Source of the DNA: Pokkaliibacter sp046614695
GTDB taxonomy: Bacteria; Pseudomonadota; Gammaproteobacteria; Pseudomonadales; Balneatricaceae
Length of the DNA stretch: 64,000 nucleotides
NCBI RefSeq assembly: GCF_046614695.1
Contig: NZ_JBKKHQ010000001.1
Location: 372,001 to 436,000 of the forward strand
Direction: 5' to 3'
Made by a program: the position numbers and the translations under genes. The notes under the pieces were generated by a model. The model worked only from the letters and a program-made list of their open reading frames with translations, was not told the DNA's origin and ran no database searches. Below, piece after piece: positions 35,292 through 44,361 of this stretch (positions are counted from its first letter, which is position 1; every line of letters begins with the position of its first letter).

Positions 35292-36262
35292 AAGCTGACA
35301 GGTACCTCTTGCTGTTCGGTATCATTAGGTTTGACATCCACCCAGACAAACTTGCCCGGATGTAAACGGTGTTCAGAATCCATACGGTAAGCCACCAGCT
35401 TGCCGTACTTCACCGCGCTGTAATCAAGACAGGCGATATTGCCGGTCAATGGCGCGGGGTTGCCTTCACGCCAGTAGTGGCCGATAAACAATGGCCGGTG
35501 CTCTTCACCGTAATAGAGCAACTCGGCACGGTCCTGACCTGAAATCGGCATACGCGCGATGTCCTCAGGCAAAGGGTCCGGCTGGAACAGCACCTCGCCG
35601 TAAGTGACAGGTTCTGCGACCCAGTAACTGGTCCGGAACGCCCGACGATGAACCCCATCACGGCTTTGAATAAACCGCCCGTCGGGCAAGCGCAGATTGG
35701 TCCCGCGAGTCAGGACATCAATCACCTGATATTCAGGGCTGCCTGGCTTCACCGACGCCTGTAAAAACTCGTAATCCATCACTCCATCGGGCAAACGCTT
35801 TACCAGATCGCGAATCAATTCTTCATGCCAGCAGGCGTGCACCACACGAAAATGAGGCTCTTCGATGAAAAGTGGCAAGGTCATAAACCACTCAAGAAAG
35901 CCTTCCCACTCTTTAGGATGCATGGCGAAGGCGGCCAGCGTTTCACGAATCATGCGCTCATTACGGGCATTGTGCTCACGCAAGGTTTCCCAGGGCCTGT
36001 CCTCACGTTTGGTGCAATAACAGAGCGCATTGTATTCATGGTTACCCATGACCATTCGCGCCTGCCCCGCCAGCACCATATCGCGCACGATGTGCAGTGC
36101 TTCACGGATACGCGGCCCACGATCGACAATATCCCCCAGGAAAACAGCCTGACGCTGTGGGTGCTGGAAAACGCCATCTTTACGTCGATAGCCCAGCTTT
36201 TTCAGTAACCGCACCAGGGTGTTTGCACAGCCGTGGATGTCGCCAATCAGGTCATAGCCCAT
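35288..36262 (-). CDS. Calcineurin-like metallophosphoesterase
   Basis: A 324-residue protein with all phosphoesterase motifs: YDLIGDIHGC, FLGDIVDRGP, MVMGNHEYNAL, VVHACWHEE and IGHYWREG. The pattern GDxHG...GDxVDRG...GNHE is that of PPP-type protein phosphatases and diadenosine tetraphosphatases, so the substrate may be a phosphoprotein or dinucleotide. The frame extends to 36310 into nadK. The ATG at 36262 gives the family start and leaves 23 bases after nadK. It overlaps the rhomboid gene downstream. Confidence 0.88.
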   Translation of the reverse strand: MGYDLIGDIHGCANTLVRLLKKLGYRRKDGVFQHPQRQAVFLGDIVDRGPRIREALHIVRDMVLAGQARMVMGNHEYNALCYCTKREDRPWETLREHNARNERMIRETLAAFAMHPKEWEGFLEWFMTLPLFIEEPHFRVVHACWHEELIRDLVKRLPDGVMDYEFLQASVKPGSPEYQVIDVLTRGTNLRLPDGRFIQSRDGVHRRAFRTSYWVAEPVTYGEVLFQPDPLPEDIARMPISGQDRAELLYYGEEHRPLFIGHYWREGNPAPLTGNIACLDYSAVKYGKLVAYRMDSEHRLHPGKFVWVDVKPNDTEQQEVPVSL

Positions 36263-36285
36263 AGATGGTTGCTGCAGCGACAAAT

Positions 36286-37167
36286 TCAACCTCCCTGCCC
36301 TGTTGCCCAACCCAGCTTGGTTCGGCAGGTGTCATAGAAGTTGTAGCTAAGAGGATGGATAAGACGCAGCTTGTGCGGGCGCTTGCGAATGGTGATCGCA
36401 TCACCGGGGGCGCAATGGATATGGGTCTGACCATCACAGCTGATGTGCGGATAGGTCGGGTTCTGCTCACTGATCACAATTTTAAGCTCTGAATTACCAT
36501 CCACCACAATCGGACGGCTACTCAGGGTATGGGGGAACATCGGCACAATCACCAGTGCATCCAGCTTCGGATGCATAATCGGACCACCGCCTGAGAGCGC
36601 ATAGGCCGTCGAGCCGGTCGGGGTAGAGATAATCAGGCCATCACTGCGCTGGTGGTACACAAACTGACCATCAATATAGAGATCAAGGGCAATCATGCGA
36701 GTCGATTTGCCCGGGTGAAGAATCACATCATTCAGGCCGACACCCTCACCGACAACTTCACCTTTACGATGCACCTGAGCCCCTAACAGGAAGCGACTCT
36801 CCGAGGTGTAATGCCCCGCCAGCACATCGGCGATTTTATCTTCAATATCGTCAGGGGAGATGTCAGTCAGAAACCCCAGACGTCCACGGTTCACACCCAC
36901 CACAGGAACACCATGTCGTGCGATGGCCCGCGCTGCGCCCAATAAAGAGCCATCACCACCAATCACTACCGCAAGATCCGCTACTTCTCCCATGGCTTTC
37001 AGAGCGGCAACCTGCTGGTTATGTCCGGGCATAACCGAGGCAATACTCTCCTCCAGAATGGGATTCAGGCCCTGCTGTTGGAGGTAGCGCGACAAACGGC
37101 GAACTGTGTCGATGACCTGTGGGCTTCCAAGCCGCCCGATCAACCCGATGTTGTGAAACTGTTCCAT
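36286..37167 (-). CDS. nadK: NAD kinase
   Basis: A 293-residue ATP-NAD kinase that makes NADP. Visible motifs are the ATP-binding VVIGGDGSLLGAAR (near 68), NRGRLGFLTDI, the NDV motif LNDVILH and the glycine-rich PTGSTAYALSGGGP. The reading frame runs to 37239, but the ATG at 37167 gives the family start MEQFHNIGLIGR and the length of E. coli NadK (292). It is the first gene of the block running down to pepN and is divergent from the gene at 37430. Confidence 0.96.
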   Translation of the reverse strand: MEQFHNIGLIGRLGSPQVIDTVRRLSRYLQQQGLNPILEESIASVMPGHNQQVAALKAMGEVADLAVVIGGDGSLLGAARAIARHGVPVVGVNRGRLGFLTDISPDDIEDKIADVLAGHYTSESRFLLGAQVHRKGEVVGEGVGLNDVILHPGKSTRMIALDLYIDGQFVYHQRSDGLIISTPTGSTAYALSGGGPIMHPKLDALVIVPMFPHTLSSRPIVVDGNSELKIVISEQNPTYPHISCDGQTHIHCAPGDAITIRKRPHKLRLIHPLSYNFYDTCRTKLGWATGQGG

Positions 37168-37429
37168 GAACGTCCCGATCTTCAGCAGAAAGTAAAATGC
37201 GCCTGTGTTACCAGCACTGATCAATAAAGCATCAGCCACGCAGAGAGCGCCTGACTCAAGGGTAACACGGCTTCAGAGAGTAGCACGAGCCAGCGCTGAA
37301 GACGCAATGAGTACGCTGATTCAGCGCCTGCGCATGGCTGCAACGCCTTGATATGTGCCGTGACTTTGAGCACTTCTCGCGCTTCTGGCATGATGACCAC
37401 CCTGCCAACTGCCGCATGGAATATCCCTG

Positions 37430-37993
37430 ATGACTGCGCCCGTGATAGTTCTCGACATTGACGATGTCCTCACCGTGACCCGCGACAAGGTCTATGAAGC
37501 CCTCAAGCTGGCGACAGGCCGTGATATTCACTGGCGCGAATGGTCCGAGTACGACTTGCGCCCCCGCTTTGAACTCAGTCATGAGGAAGTAATGGATGTG
37601 TTCAATGAGCACGACATTATTAATCAGGTGACTCCCGAACCCGATGCCAAGCCCTTTATTGATGCCTGCAAAAGCGCAGGCTATAGCGTCGTCGCTCTGA
37701 CGGCCCGTGGCTGGCACCCCAATGCCGTGGAGGATACCCGCGCCTACTTTGAACGCTACGCTTTGGCGGTTGATGATGTGCATGTCTGCACTCCCGCCGA
37801 AGACAAAGCCGACTATATTCGTCACTTGGGCAACGTGCATCTCTACGTCGACGATCATCTGCGTCACATCACTCAGGTACTGGCGAGAACCACCAATGTT
37901 GGCCAGTGTGTTTTGATGGATCGCCCCTGGAACCAGACGGTTGAGCCTATTGCACGTGCTTACCGACTCAACGACTGCCTTGTTTATCTCTGA
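37430..37993 (+). CDS. HAD-family 5'-nucleotidase-like hydrolase
   Basis: A 187-residue haloacid dehalogenase-fold protein. Motif I is VIVLDIDDVLTVT (nucleophile and acid-base Asp near 9 and 11), motif II is ALTARGW, and the metal-binding motif IV is LYVDDHLRHI. The arrangement resembles the small 5'(3')-deoxyribonucleotidase (NT5C) group, but substrate choice cannot be read from sequence. It lies 43 bases upstream of the sulfide:quinone reductase gene and may share its transcript. Confidence 0.8.
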   Translation: MTAPVIVLDIDDVLTVTRDKVYEALKLATGRDIHWREWSEYDLRPRFELSHEEVMDVFNEHDIINQVTPEPDAKPFIDACKSAGYSVVALTARGWHPNAVEDTRAYFERYALAVDDVHVCTPAEDKADYIRHLGNVHLYVDDHLRHITQVLARTTNVGQCVLMDRPWNQTVEPIARAYRLNDCLVYL

Positions 37994-38036
37994 TTACTGA
38001 TCGGTCTTTCAGCCCCTTTCAAGGAGGACGCTTGCC

Positions 38037-39263
38037 ATGCAACACAAGGATAGCCATTACGATGTCATCATCATGGGCGCCGGCGCAGCCGGGTTGTCCA
38101 TTGCTCAGGGATTGCTGAAGCGTCAGTCGACTCTGAACATTGCCATCGTTGATCCTGCCGACAGCCACTTCTATCAACCCGGCTGGACGCTGGTCGGTGC
38201 TGGCGTGTTTTCGGCAAATGAAACCGTTCGTCCACTGCGCCCGCTCATTCCGGAGAAAGTGCAGTGGATCAAACAGCGCATTACCCGCTTTGAACCGGAC
38301 GACAACCGTGTTCGTCTTGATAACGATACCTTCCTTGAATACCGGGCGCTGGTTATCGCACCGGGGCTAGAGCTGGACTGGGATGGTATTCCCGGTTTGA
38401 GTGAGGCGCTGGGCAGTTATGGGGTGACCTCCAATTATCGCTATGATCTCGCGCCTTATACCTGGGATCTGGTTCAGACACTTAAGCGTGGCAAGGCACT
38501 CTTTACTCAGCCACCCATGCCGATCAAATGTGCTGGAGCACCGCAAAAAGCCATGTATCTGTCCTGCGATCACTGGCTTAAAAACCACGTTCTACCCGAC
38601 ATGGAAGTGAGCTTTCATAATGCCGGCGGCGCACTCTTTGGTGTGGCAGCCTATGTACCGGCGCTGATGAAGTACGTGGAGCGCTATGGCATTGAGCTTT
38701 GCTTCAATCAGCAATTGATCCGCGTCGACGGCCCCAACCAGCAAGCCGTCTTCAATGTGACCAGCGCTGAGGGTGAAGTTGCCGAGCAAACCCAAAGCTT
38801 CGATATGCTCCACGCAGTTCCGCCACAGCGCGCACCGGAAGTGATCCGTAGCAGCACTCTGTCAAATGCAGCGGGCTGGCTTGATGTCCACCCCAACACA
38901 CTTCAACACACCCGCTTCACCAATATTTTTGGCGCCGGCGATGTGATCGGCACCAGCAATGCCAAGACAGCGGCAGCGGCGCGCGCGCAGGCGCCCATCG
39001 TCGCGGACAACCTGTGTTCTCACCTGGCTGGCCGCGTTATGCCGGGCCTATATCAGGGTTATGGCGCCTGTCCACTTACCGTGGAGCGTGGCAAAGTGGT
39101 ACTGGCAGAATTCGGCTATGGCGGCGAGCTGCAACCGACGTTCCCCACCTGGCTGCTGGAAGGCAAAGAGCCTTCGCGGTTAGCCTGGCACCTGAAAGCC
39201 AATGTCTTGCCTCCGGTGTACTGGAATCTGATGCTCAAGGGTCATGAATGGCTGACTCCCTGA
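38037..39263 (+). CDS. sqr: Sulfide:quinone oxidoreductase, type II
   Basis: A 408-residue FAD enzyme of the disulfide oxidoreductase class. It starts with the dinucleotide fold DVIIMGAGAAGLSIA. Two features point to a type II (SQOR/HMT2-like) sulfide:quinone reductase. The motif IKCAGAPQKAMYLSCDHW near 165 carries the first redox cysteine as in the human enzyme. YGACPLTVERGKVVLAEFGYGG near 345 carries the second. Such enzymes oxidise sulfide, pass electrons to ubiquinone, and hand sulfane sulfur to an acceptor. AAGGAGG precedes the ATG. A terminator separates it from the SCO1 gene. NDH-2-like or other flavoproteins are less likely because of the paired cysteines. Confidence 0.88.
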   Translation: MQHKDSHYDVIIMGAGAAGLSIAQGLLKRQSTLNIAIVDPADSHFYQPGWTLVGAGVFSANETVRPLRPLIPEKVQWIKQRITRFEPDDNRVRLDNDTFLEYRALVIAPGLELDWDGIPGLSEALGSYGVTSNYRYDLAPYTWDLVQTLKRGKALFTQPPMPIKCAGAPQKAMYLSCDHWLKNHVLPDMEVSFHNAGGALFGVAAYVPALMKYVERYGIELCFNQQLIRVDGPNQQAVFNVTSAEGEVAEQTQSFDMLHAVPPQRAPEVIRSSTLSNAAGWLDVHPNTLQHTRFTNIFGAGDVIGTSNAKTAAAARAQAPIVADNLCSHLAGRVMPGLYQGYGACPLTVERGKVVLAEFGYGGELQPTFPTWLLEGKEPSRLAWHLKANVLPPVYWNLMLKGHEWLTP

Positions 39264-39290
39264 GCAAAGGAGAAGCAAGCCACTGATCCG

Positions 39291-39316
39291 AAGGAGCCCC
39301 TGGGCTCCTTTTTTTA
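39291..39316 (+). terminator. Terminator after sulfide:quinone oxidoreductase gene
   Basis: AAGGAGCCC/GGGCTCCTT stem with a two-base loop, then a run of Ts. Confidence 0.88.
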
Positions 39317-39453
39317 TTTTTCCAACGGTTTATGAAGAAGCTGCGGCGTTAAGAGTGCGACAACCTGTCGCATGGCGAAGATCGCTTTTTGCCGCTACGC
39401 TATTGGCCGAATATTTTGAGCCTTGCCCTTGTTACACCCTCAGGGATCACGCC

Positions 39454-40107
39454 ATGTCAGAACAGCCAGCCTCCTCAAATACAGCCCCCCAAGAGCTGAA
39501 CTTTTTCCAGCGCTATATCTTCTGGATTATTTTCGGCTGCGCCCTGACGGCTGTTACCGGCGTCATCAGTTATCTCTCTTATGTGCAAAGCACCGCCCCT
39601 CGTGGTCCTTTTGCGCACATGGGCGGCGACTTCACCTTACAAAGCGTGAATGGCCCGGTGTCACTGGAGGATTATCGCGGCAAGGTGGTCGTACTCTACT
39701 TTGGCTACACCTCCTGCCCAGATGTTTGCCCGACAGAAATGGCCTTACTGGGGAATGCCATTCACTCGTTAAGCAAGGAAGAACAAGCCAATGTTCAGGG
39801 AATTTTTATCGGCGTGGATCCTGAGCGCGACAAGCTCGATACCCTCGATGGCTACGCCAAATTCTTTTATCCCAACTTTGTCGGTGTAACGGGCACGGTG
39901 GATGAACTGCATCAGGTCGCTGGCGCTTACGGTGCCTACTACCGCAAGGTCGAAATGAAAGACTCCGCCCTTGGCTACGGCATCGACCACAGCTCCTACT
40001 TCTTTGTGATCAATAAAGATGGCCGTCTGGTCAACACCATTGGCCACTCCAGTGATGTGAAGGCAATCGCCGCGGGCCTTAAGCCCTACATCGACGCCAA
40101 AAGTTAA
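39454..40107 (+). CDS. SCO1/SenC copper chaperone for cytochrome oxidase
   Basis: A 217-residue protein anchored by one membrane helix (about 20-42) with a periplasmic thioredoxin-like domain. The copper-binding CxxxC is at C88 and C92 (YTSCPDVCPTEM) and the distal histidine ligand lies in GYGIDHSSYFF. It delivers copper to the CuA centre of cytochrome c oxidase. ATG 39454 has AGGGA eight bases before it, while the longer frame from 39355 lacks the family start. The PCu(A)C gene follows 39 bases later. Confidence 0.93.
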   Translation: MSEQPASSNTAPQELNFFQRYIFWIIFGCALTAVTGVISYLSYVQSTAPRGPFAHMGGDFTLQSVNGPVSLEDYRGKVVVLYFGYTSCPDVCPTEMALLGNAIHSLSKEEQANVQGIFIGVDPERDKLDTLDGYAKFFYPNFVGVTGTVDELHQVAGAYGAYYRKVEMKDSALGYGIDHSSYFFVINKDGRLVNTIGHSSDVKAIAAGLKPYIDAKS

Positions 40108-40146
40108 GCCTTCGTTCGCGCCATATTTGAGTAAAGGTAGTTCTGC

Positions 40147-40590
40147 ATGACATTGAAAACGCTGATCGCATCCTCGGTACTTTTCTCATCCACGCTGCTG
40201 GCGGCCACTCAGGCCATGGCAGAAGTCAGTATCGACAATGCTTATGTTCGCGCCACGCCTCCCGGTGTTACCAGCACCGCGGGCTTTATGACGCTGACCA
40301 ATAACGGCGATCAGGCGGTGACTCTGACTGGCGTGGATAGCACCATCTCGATGATGAATGAAGTCCATAACCACGAGATGAAAGACGGCATGATGGCGAT
40401 GCGCAAAGTGGAGAATTTCATACTGGAAGCGCACCAGAGCATCACCCTCAAACCCGGCGGTTATCACCTGATGATGATGGGCCTTGAAGCACCGGTAAAA
40501 GCCGGTGAGAAAGTTGGCCTGACGCTGCACTTTAGTGATAACTCGGAAGCCAAAACTGAGGCAGAAGCCAAATCCATTATGGCGAACTAA
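40147..40590 (+). CDS. PCu(A)C periplasmic copper chaperone
   Basis: A 147-residue secreted protein. A signal peptide ends at AMA before EVSIDNAYV. The copper site of the family, H-M...M...H-M, is visible as EVHNHEMKDGMMAMRKV and GGYHLMMMGL. Members hand Cu(I) to SCO1 or directly to the CuA site of cytochrome oxidase. Its place 39 bases behind the SCO1 gene supports joint action. The acidic C-terminal tail rich in Glu and Ala is less usual. Confidence 0.93.
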   Translation: MTLKTLIASSVLFSSTLLAATQAMAEVSIDNAYVRATPPGVTSTAGFMTLTNNGDQAVTLTGVDSTISMMNEVHNHEMKDGMMAMRKVENFILEAHQSITLKPGGYHLMMMGLEAPVKAGEKVGLTLHFSDNSEAKTEAEAKSIMAN

Positions 40591-40738
40591 ACATCACCCA
40601 TTCCTCAGACACTGGCCAGATCGAAATTAAGCGACTGGCCAGAGTTGCTCAGACCAGCACAGGCAATACAGCAGCGGCTGCGCATTTTTTGTGGGGGATG
40701 AATCTAAGGATTGGCAGTCAACGGCACCCCGTCACAGA

Positions 40739-41245
40739 TCAGCCATTGCCTTTTGCTTTCCAATAACTTTTTAACCCCGACAACACCTTATTAGCCGTAT
40801 GGGGTGGGCTTACCTGCATCTCCTGATAGGCCTGCTCCAACGCTTGCAGAAAACTTGCCGATGCCGGGCGCCCTGAAAAGTCGTCCAGGCTGGGTGAAAA
40901 CTTAAGCCCCACAATCTCGCAAAGGACTTTTTCCAAGCCTTGGGGCCTTGCTTCAACCACCTCAAAACGCTCCTGTTCTTCAGCGCTTCTGCCGCACGGG
41001 GCGTACCAGAAGCCAAAATCATCCAAACCTCTGCGCCGATCACCCGCTAGGCAGTAGTGTGACATTTCATGCAACAGGCTTCGGGGATAGTTGCTTCTGA
41101 AATAAAGAACGGCGCGGGTACTGGCTGTTGGCGCTTCGTAGAAAGGCTCTTCTGCGTCACCTTGTATGATTAAGTCGGGGAGAATGTGCGCAAAGGCTTT
41201 GATCAGATGCTGGCAGTATTCATCATCGGTGGTGCACAAACTCAT
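40739..41245 (-). CDS. epmC: Elongation factor P hydroxylase EpmC
   Basis: A 168-residue protein of the YfcM/EpmC family, which hydroxylates the lysylated lysine of EF-P. The metal site LLHEMSHYCLAGDRRRGLDDFGFWYAP contains HExxH-like HEMSH near residue 59 and the highly conserved RRGLDDFGFWY. Length is close to E. coli EpmC (182). The modifying enzymes EpmA and EpmB are not in the window. It stands alone, convergent to the PCu(A)C gene. Confidence 0.9.
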   Translation of the reverse strand: MSLCTTDDEYCQHLIKAFAHILPDLIIQGDAEEPFYEAPTASTRAVLYFRSNYPRSLLHEMSHYCLAGDRRRGLDDFGFWYAPCGRSAEEQERFEVVEARPQGLEKVLCEIVGLKFSPSLDDFSGRPASASFLQALEQAYQEMQVSPPHTANKVLSGLKSYWKAKGNG

Positions 41246-41697
41246 GTACTCATTTCCTAACGCGAACTAAAAAAAAACTCAAAAGCATCCAAAAAACAGC
41301 CGACAAAACACGCTTCTGTGAATCCACTGCTTGCTGTGGGTGTAAGCCCTTTCTGCTGCCCAATCTTACCATCAGTCATTGTCAGTGCAGGATCATTTGC
41401 GCTCTGGCATTCCTGCCTTGTTAAAGCTTCACATTGTCGCGGTGAAGATCGAACCCAGCGTACTGATAACGCAAGCTCATCCCAAACCAACGGGAAGCCA
41501 GTAAAAGCTGAACTTATCGACGGGTTAGTACAGGGCTTCGTAAGCCTCGCCCCTCTGTAAAGTTCCCCCACTGACCATGGAGGTCTCATTAAAAATACTG
41601 ATTAGCGAGTTAGAATTATGTTCCATGTGGATGATAAATAACGCCTCAAGATTGGTTATAATCGGCGCCCCCTGCCATCCATGCGAGAGCCGTGTTT
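41246..41697. other. Gene-free spacer, epmC / MATE
   Basis: There are 452 bases between two divergent genes. Open frames exist but have no family features, ribosome sites or coding bias. A perfect TATAAT occurs at 41657-41662, about 35 bases before the MATE start, but no -35 box at the right distance was found. Confidence 0.4.
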
Positions 41698-43104
41698 ATG
41701 CCGTTAACGACTTCAGCAGTGTTTCCTTCCGCTCATCGTCGGCAGGAGCTGCGCGCATTAACGGCTCTGACCTTGCCGATTCTGGCGGGGCAGCTGGCTC
41801 AAACCGGCATGGGCGCCGTCGATACACTGATGGCTGGCGCGGTTGGCGCTGAAGACCTTGCAGCCGTTGCCGTTGGTTCAAGCTTTTGGGTACCCGTCTT
41901 TCTCTTTTTGATCGGTACGCTTATGGCGACGACCGCCAATGTAGCCCATCTTTTTGGCGGTAACCGCCTGTCAGAAATAGCCCCGATGGTACGCCAATCC
42001 CTCTGGCTGGCGCTGACACTGGGTACTATTGCCGGATTACTGCTCAGTCATGCTGACCGGGTACTGGTGTATTTTATGGACGGCAACCCCGACCTACAGC
42101 GCCAGGTGCAGATTTATCTGAATGGTGTTGCCTGGGGCATGCCGGCCATCGCGCTTTACCAGACCCTGCGTTATTTCTGCGAAGGCAAAGGCAATACCCG
42201 TCCGGCCATGTGCGTCGCGATTTTAGGTCTGCTTTGTAATATTCCCCTGAACTATCTCTTCATTTACGGCGGCTTGGGTATTGAGCCTATGGGCGGTGCC
42301 GGTTGTGGCTGGGCGACGGGCATTGTGATGTGGATTATGCTGATCACGCTGGCAACCTACGTCACCCTTGCTCCGCGCTATAAGGATTTTGAACTGCTAC
42401 GTCACTGGACCGCCCCGAAGTTTGAGCCGATCAAAGATCTACTCAAGCTCGGCGTCCCCATTGGTATTGCCATTTTTATGGAGTCGAGCCTGTTTGCCAT
42501 TATCGCCCTGCTGCTCACGCCGCTGGGAGAAACCGTGGTGGCATCGCATCAGGTCACACTCAACTTCAGCTCCCTCACCTTTATGCTGCCGCTCAGTGTG
42601 TCCATGGCCATTACCATTCGCGTTGGCCAGTCACTGGGCAGCGGTTCCGCTCATGAGGCTCGCTACCGCGCCTTGACCGGGCTGATCCTGACCCTGAGCT
42701 GCGCGGCGGTCAATTTCAGCGTGATGATGTTTGGCGGTCACCAGATTGCCGATTTCTATTCCAATGATCTGGAAGTCGTCACGGCTGCCAGCCATCTCAT
42801 GATTATCGCCGCCCTCTTCCAGTTTTCTGACGCCACACAGGTCTCCATCTCCGGTGCTCTTCGCGCCTATAAGGACACCCGCATTCCCATGGTGCTGACC
42901 TGTTTGGCCTACTGGTGCATTGGCCTGCCACTTGGCTGGACTCTCGCCATGACCGATACCCTGACCGCTGCGCCACTGGGTGCGACGGGTTTCTGGCTGG
43001 CTCTCTTTATGGGTCTGACCGTTGCGGCGACGCTTCTGGCATGGCGCTTCACCCACGTAAGTAGCATGGCTATCCGTAAGGAAGACGCTAGACTCCAGAA
43101 CTGA
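41698..43104 (+). CDS. norM: MATE-family multidrug/cation efflux pump (NorM type)
   Basis: A 468-residue protein with about twelve membrane helices. The N-terminal segment ALTLPILAGQLAQTGMGAVDTLMAG and the repeat in the second half (LLKLGVPIGIAIFMESSLFA) show the duplicated MATE fold. The aspartate in helix 1 (MGAVDTLM) matches the cation-coupling residue of NorM. It exports drugs or dyes using Na+ or H+. ATG 41698 is chosen with GAGAG eight bases upstream; a GTG at 41692 is an alternative. Confidence 0.92.
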   Translation: MPLTTSAVFPSAHRRQELRALTALTLPILAGQLAQTGMGAVDTLMAGAVGAEDLAAVAVGSSFWVPVFLFLIGTLMATTANVAHLFGGNRLSEIAPMVRQSLWLALTLGTIAGLLLSHADRVLVYFMDGNPDLQRQVQIYLNGVAWGMPAIALYQTLRYFCEGKGNTRPAMCVAILGLLCNIPLNYLFIYGGLGIEPMGGAGCGWATGIVMWIMLITLATYVTLAPRYKDFELLRHWTAPKFEPIKDLLKLGVPIGIAIFMESSLFAIIALLLTPLGETVVASHQVTLNFSSLTFMLPLSVSMAITIRVGQSLGSGSAHEARYRALTGLILTLSCAAVNFSVMMFGGHQIADFYSNDLEVVTAASHLMIIAALFQFSDATQVSISGALRAYKDTRIPMVLTCLAYWCIGLPLGWTLAMTDTLTAAPLGATGFWLALFMGLTVAATLLAWRFTHVSSMAIRKEDARLQN

Positions 43105-43156
43105 CTTTTCACTCTTGCCACGGTGGAGCTGACGCCGAGCGCTGGAGATACGGCAC

Positions 43157-44257
43157 ATGGGATTCTTGTCACGCCCGATTCCTCGGATCGTCCTTTTCCC
43201 TCTACTACTCACTCTGAGTGGATGTAGCGGCTCTGCTGATGACTATTTCGATGACTTTGAGTCGCGAATTCGTCGACCACTACAAAGTGAGCTGGCTGAG
43301 AACGATATTGATCACCCTCCTCCCAGTTGGCCAGCTTATCCTGAGCGGCGTCATCGTCTTCAGCCGGTAGCGGATATCCGTGAAGGCGTAATTGATGTTC
43401 TTGCCTATCGGCGTTGCAACATGCTGGAGCTCATCGCTGAGCGTAATTCGATTCTGGGTAAAGTCGCGCCCTTCTCTCAGCGCCTGCTCTATGAGCTTCG
43501 CTTTATTGATCAGGGCAGTCACTGCCTGCCCTCCCTGAATGAGCAGGATGAAGCTGAGCAAGAGTTTCGTCAGCAGCTTCAACGCGTCCTTAATATCAAG
43601 CGAGCACACCTGCCTGAGCGCGCGATTGATCTGGTTTATAACAGCGAGGAAGTAGAGCATCAGTTCAGCCTGGCCGTTGACCCTCTGGACTTTGAGCAAC
43701 CACTGCAGGCTTTCCCACCGGTGCTCGCGGCGCTGGATACGCTAATCAGAGCAATGGATGAAGCCAGTCAGGCTACAAAGCCCGGAATATTCACTCACAG
43801 CATTACCTCTGCTGAGCTGGAAGAGGCGCTGGCAACACTGCACCACCAGCAGGAAGGCGCACGCCTGCTGGCCAGTATGCGACTGGTGACCAGGCATCTT
43901 GAAAGCAACGCCGCCATTATCAATCAGCGGCTAGACACTCAGGCCGTCTGCACCGATGGGCCGAACACCACCAGCCGTATCATGCAGAATGTCTTTTTTC
44001 GCTATTACGCTGATCCTGAAAAAGGTATTCAGCCTTACCTTGCCGCTATCTATAAGGGTGTTCAGGAATGGCGCTCTCGCTGGCTCGCCCTGCAGGAAAA
44101 ACTTCCCCTTCCGCCTGTGTTGAATAACCAGCAAAACTGGCTCTGGTCAGAGTCCGAAGGCTATTACGGTCGTTACCTTAGAGCGCAACAGGCTCACACC
44201 ACAGCCTGGCAGCGATTGCTAAAAGAATGCCAACAGATGCCGGGAAGCAATAACTAA
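43157..44257 (+). CDS. DUF3080 family lipoprotein
   Basis: A 366-residue lipoprotein with signal RIVLFPLLLTLSGC (lipobox LSGC) and a long mostly helical mature region. Features recalled for the DUF3080 family are present, for example LPPSWPAYPERR-like PPPSWPAYPERRHR, DVLAYRRCNMLELIAERNSILGKV and the C-terminal FFRYYADPEKGIQPYLA. Function is unknown; the protein is probably attached to the outer membrane. It lies 52 bases after the MATE gene. Confidence 0.82.
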   Translation: MGFLSRPIPRIVLFPLLLTLSGCSGSADDYFDDFESRIRRPLQSELAENDIDHPPPSWPAYPERRHRLQPVADIREGVIDVLAYRRCNMLELIAERNSILGKVAPFSQRLLYELRFIDQGSHCLPSLNEQDEAEQEFRQQLQRVLNIKRAHLPERAIDLVYNSEEVEHQFSLAVDPLDFEQPLQAFPPVLAALDTLIRAMDEASQATKPGIFTHSITSAELEEALATLHHQQEGARLLASMRLVTRHLESNAAIINQRLDTQAVCTDGPNTTSRIMQNVFFRYYADPEKGIQPYLAAIYKGVQEWRSRWLALQEKLPLPPVLNNQQNWLWSESEGYYGRYLRAQQAHTTAWQRLLKECQQMPGSNN

Positions 44258-44361
44258 AGGCCACCAAATGGCAGGAATTACAGCGCTTGACCAGAATGTC
44301 AGCGCGGAAAAATAACGGCAGGAGAAAATAGAGAGGTTTGAATACGTTAGTGAAGGGCGGG

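Noticed and set aside
40606..40645. Two CTGGCCAG palindromes after the PCu(A)C gene
   Set aside because: Direct copies of a short palindrome without a T-run; not enough to call a terminator or operator.
41257..41589. 110-codon minus-strand frame in the epmC/MATE spacer
   Set aside because: No ribosome site, no family features and odd composition. A GGTTCGATC stretch inside it recalls a tRNA T-arm, but the stems do not pair.
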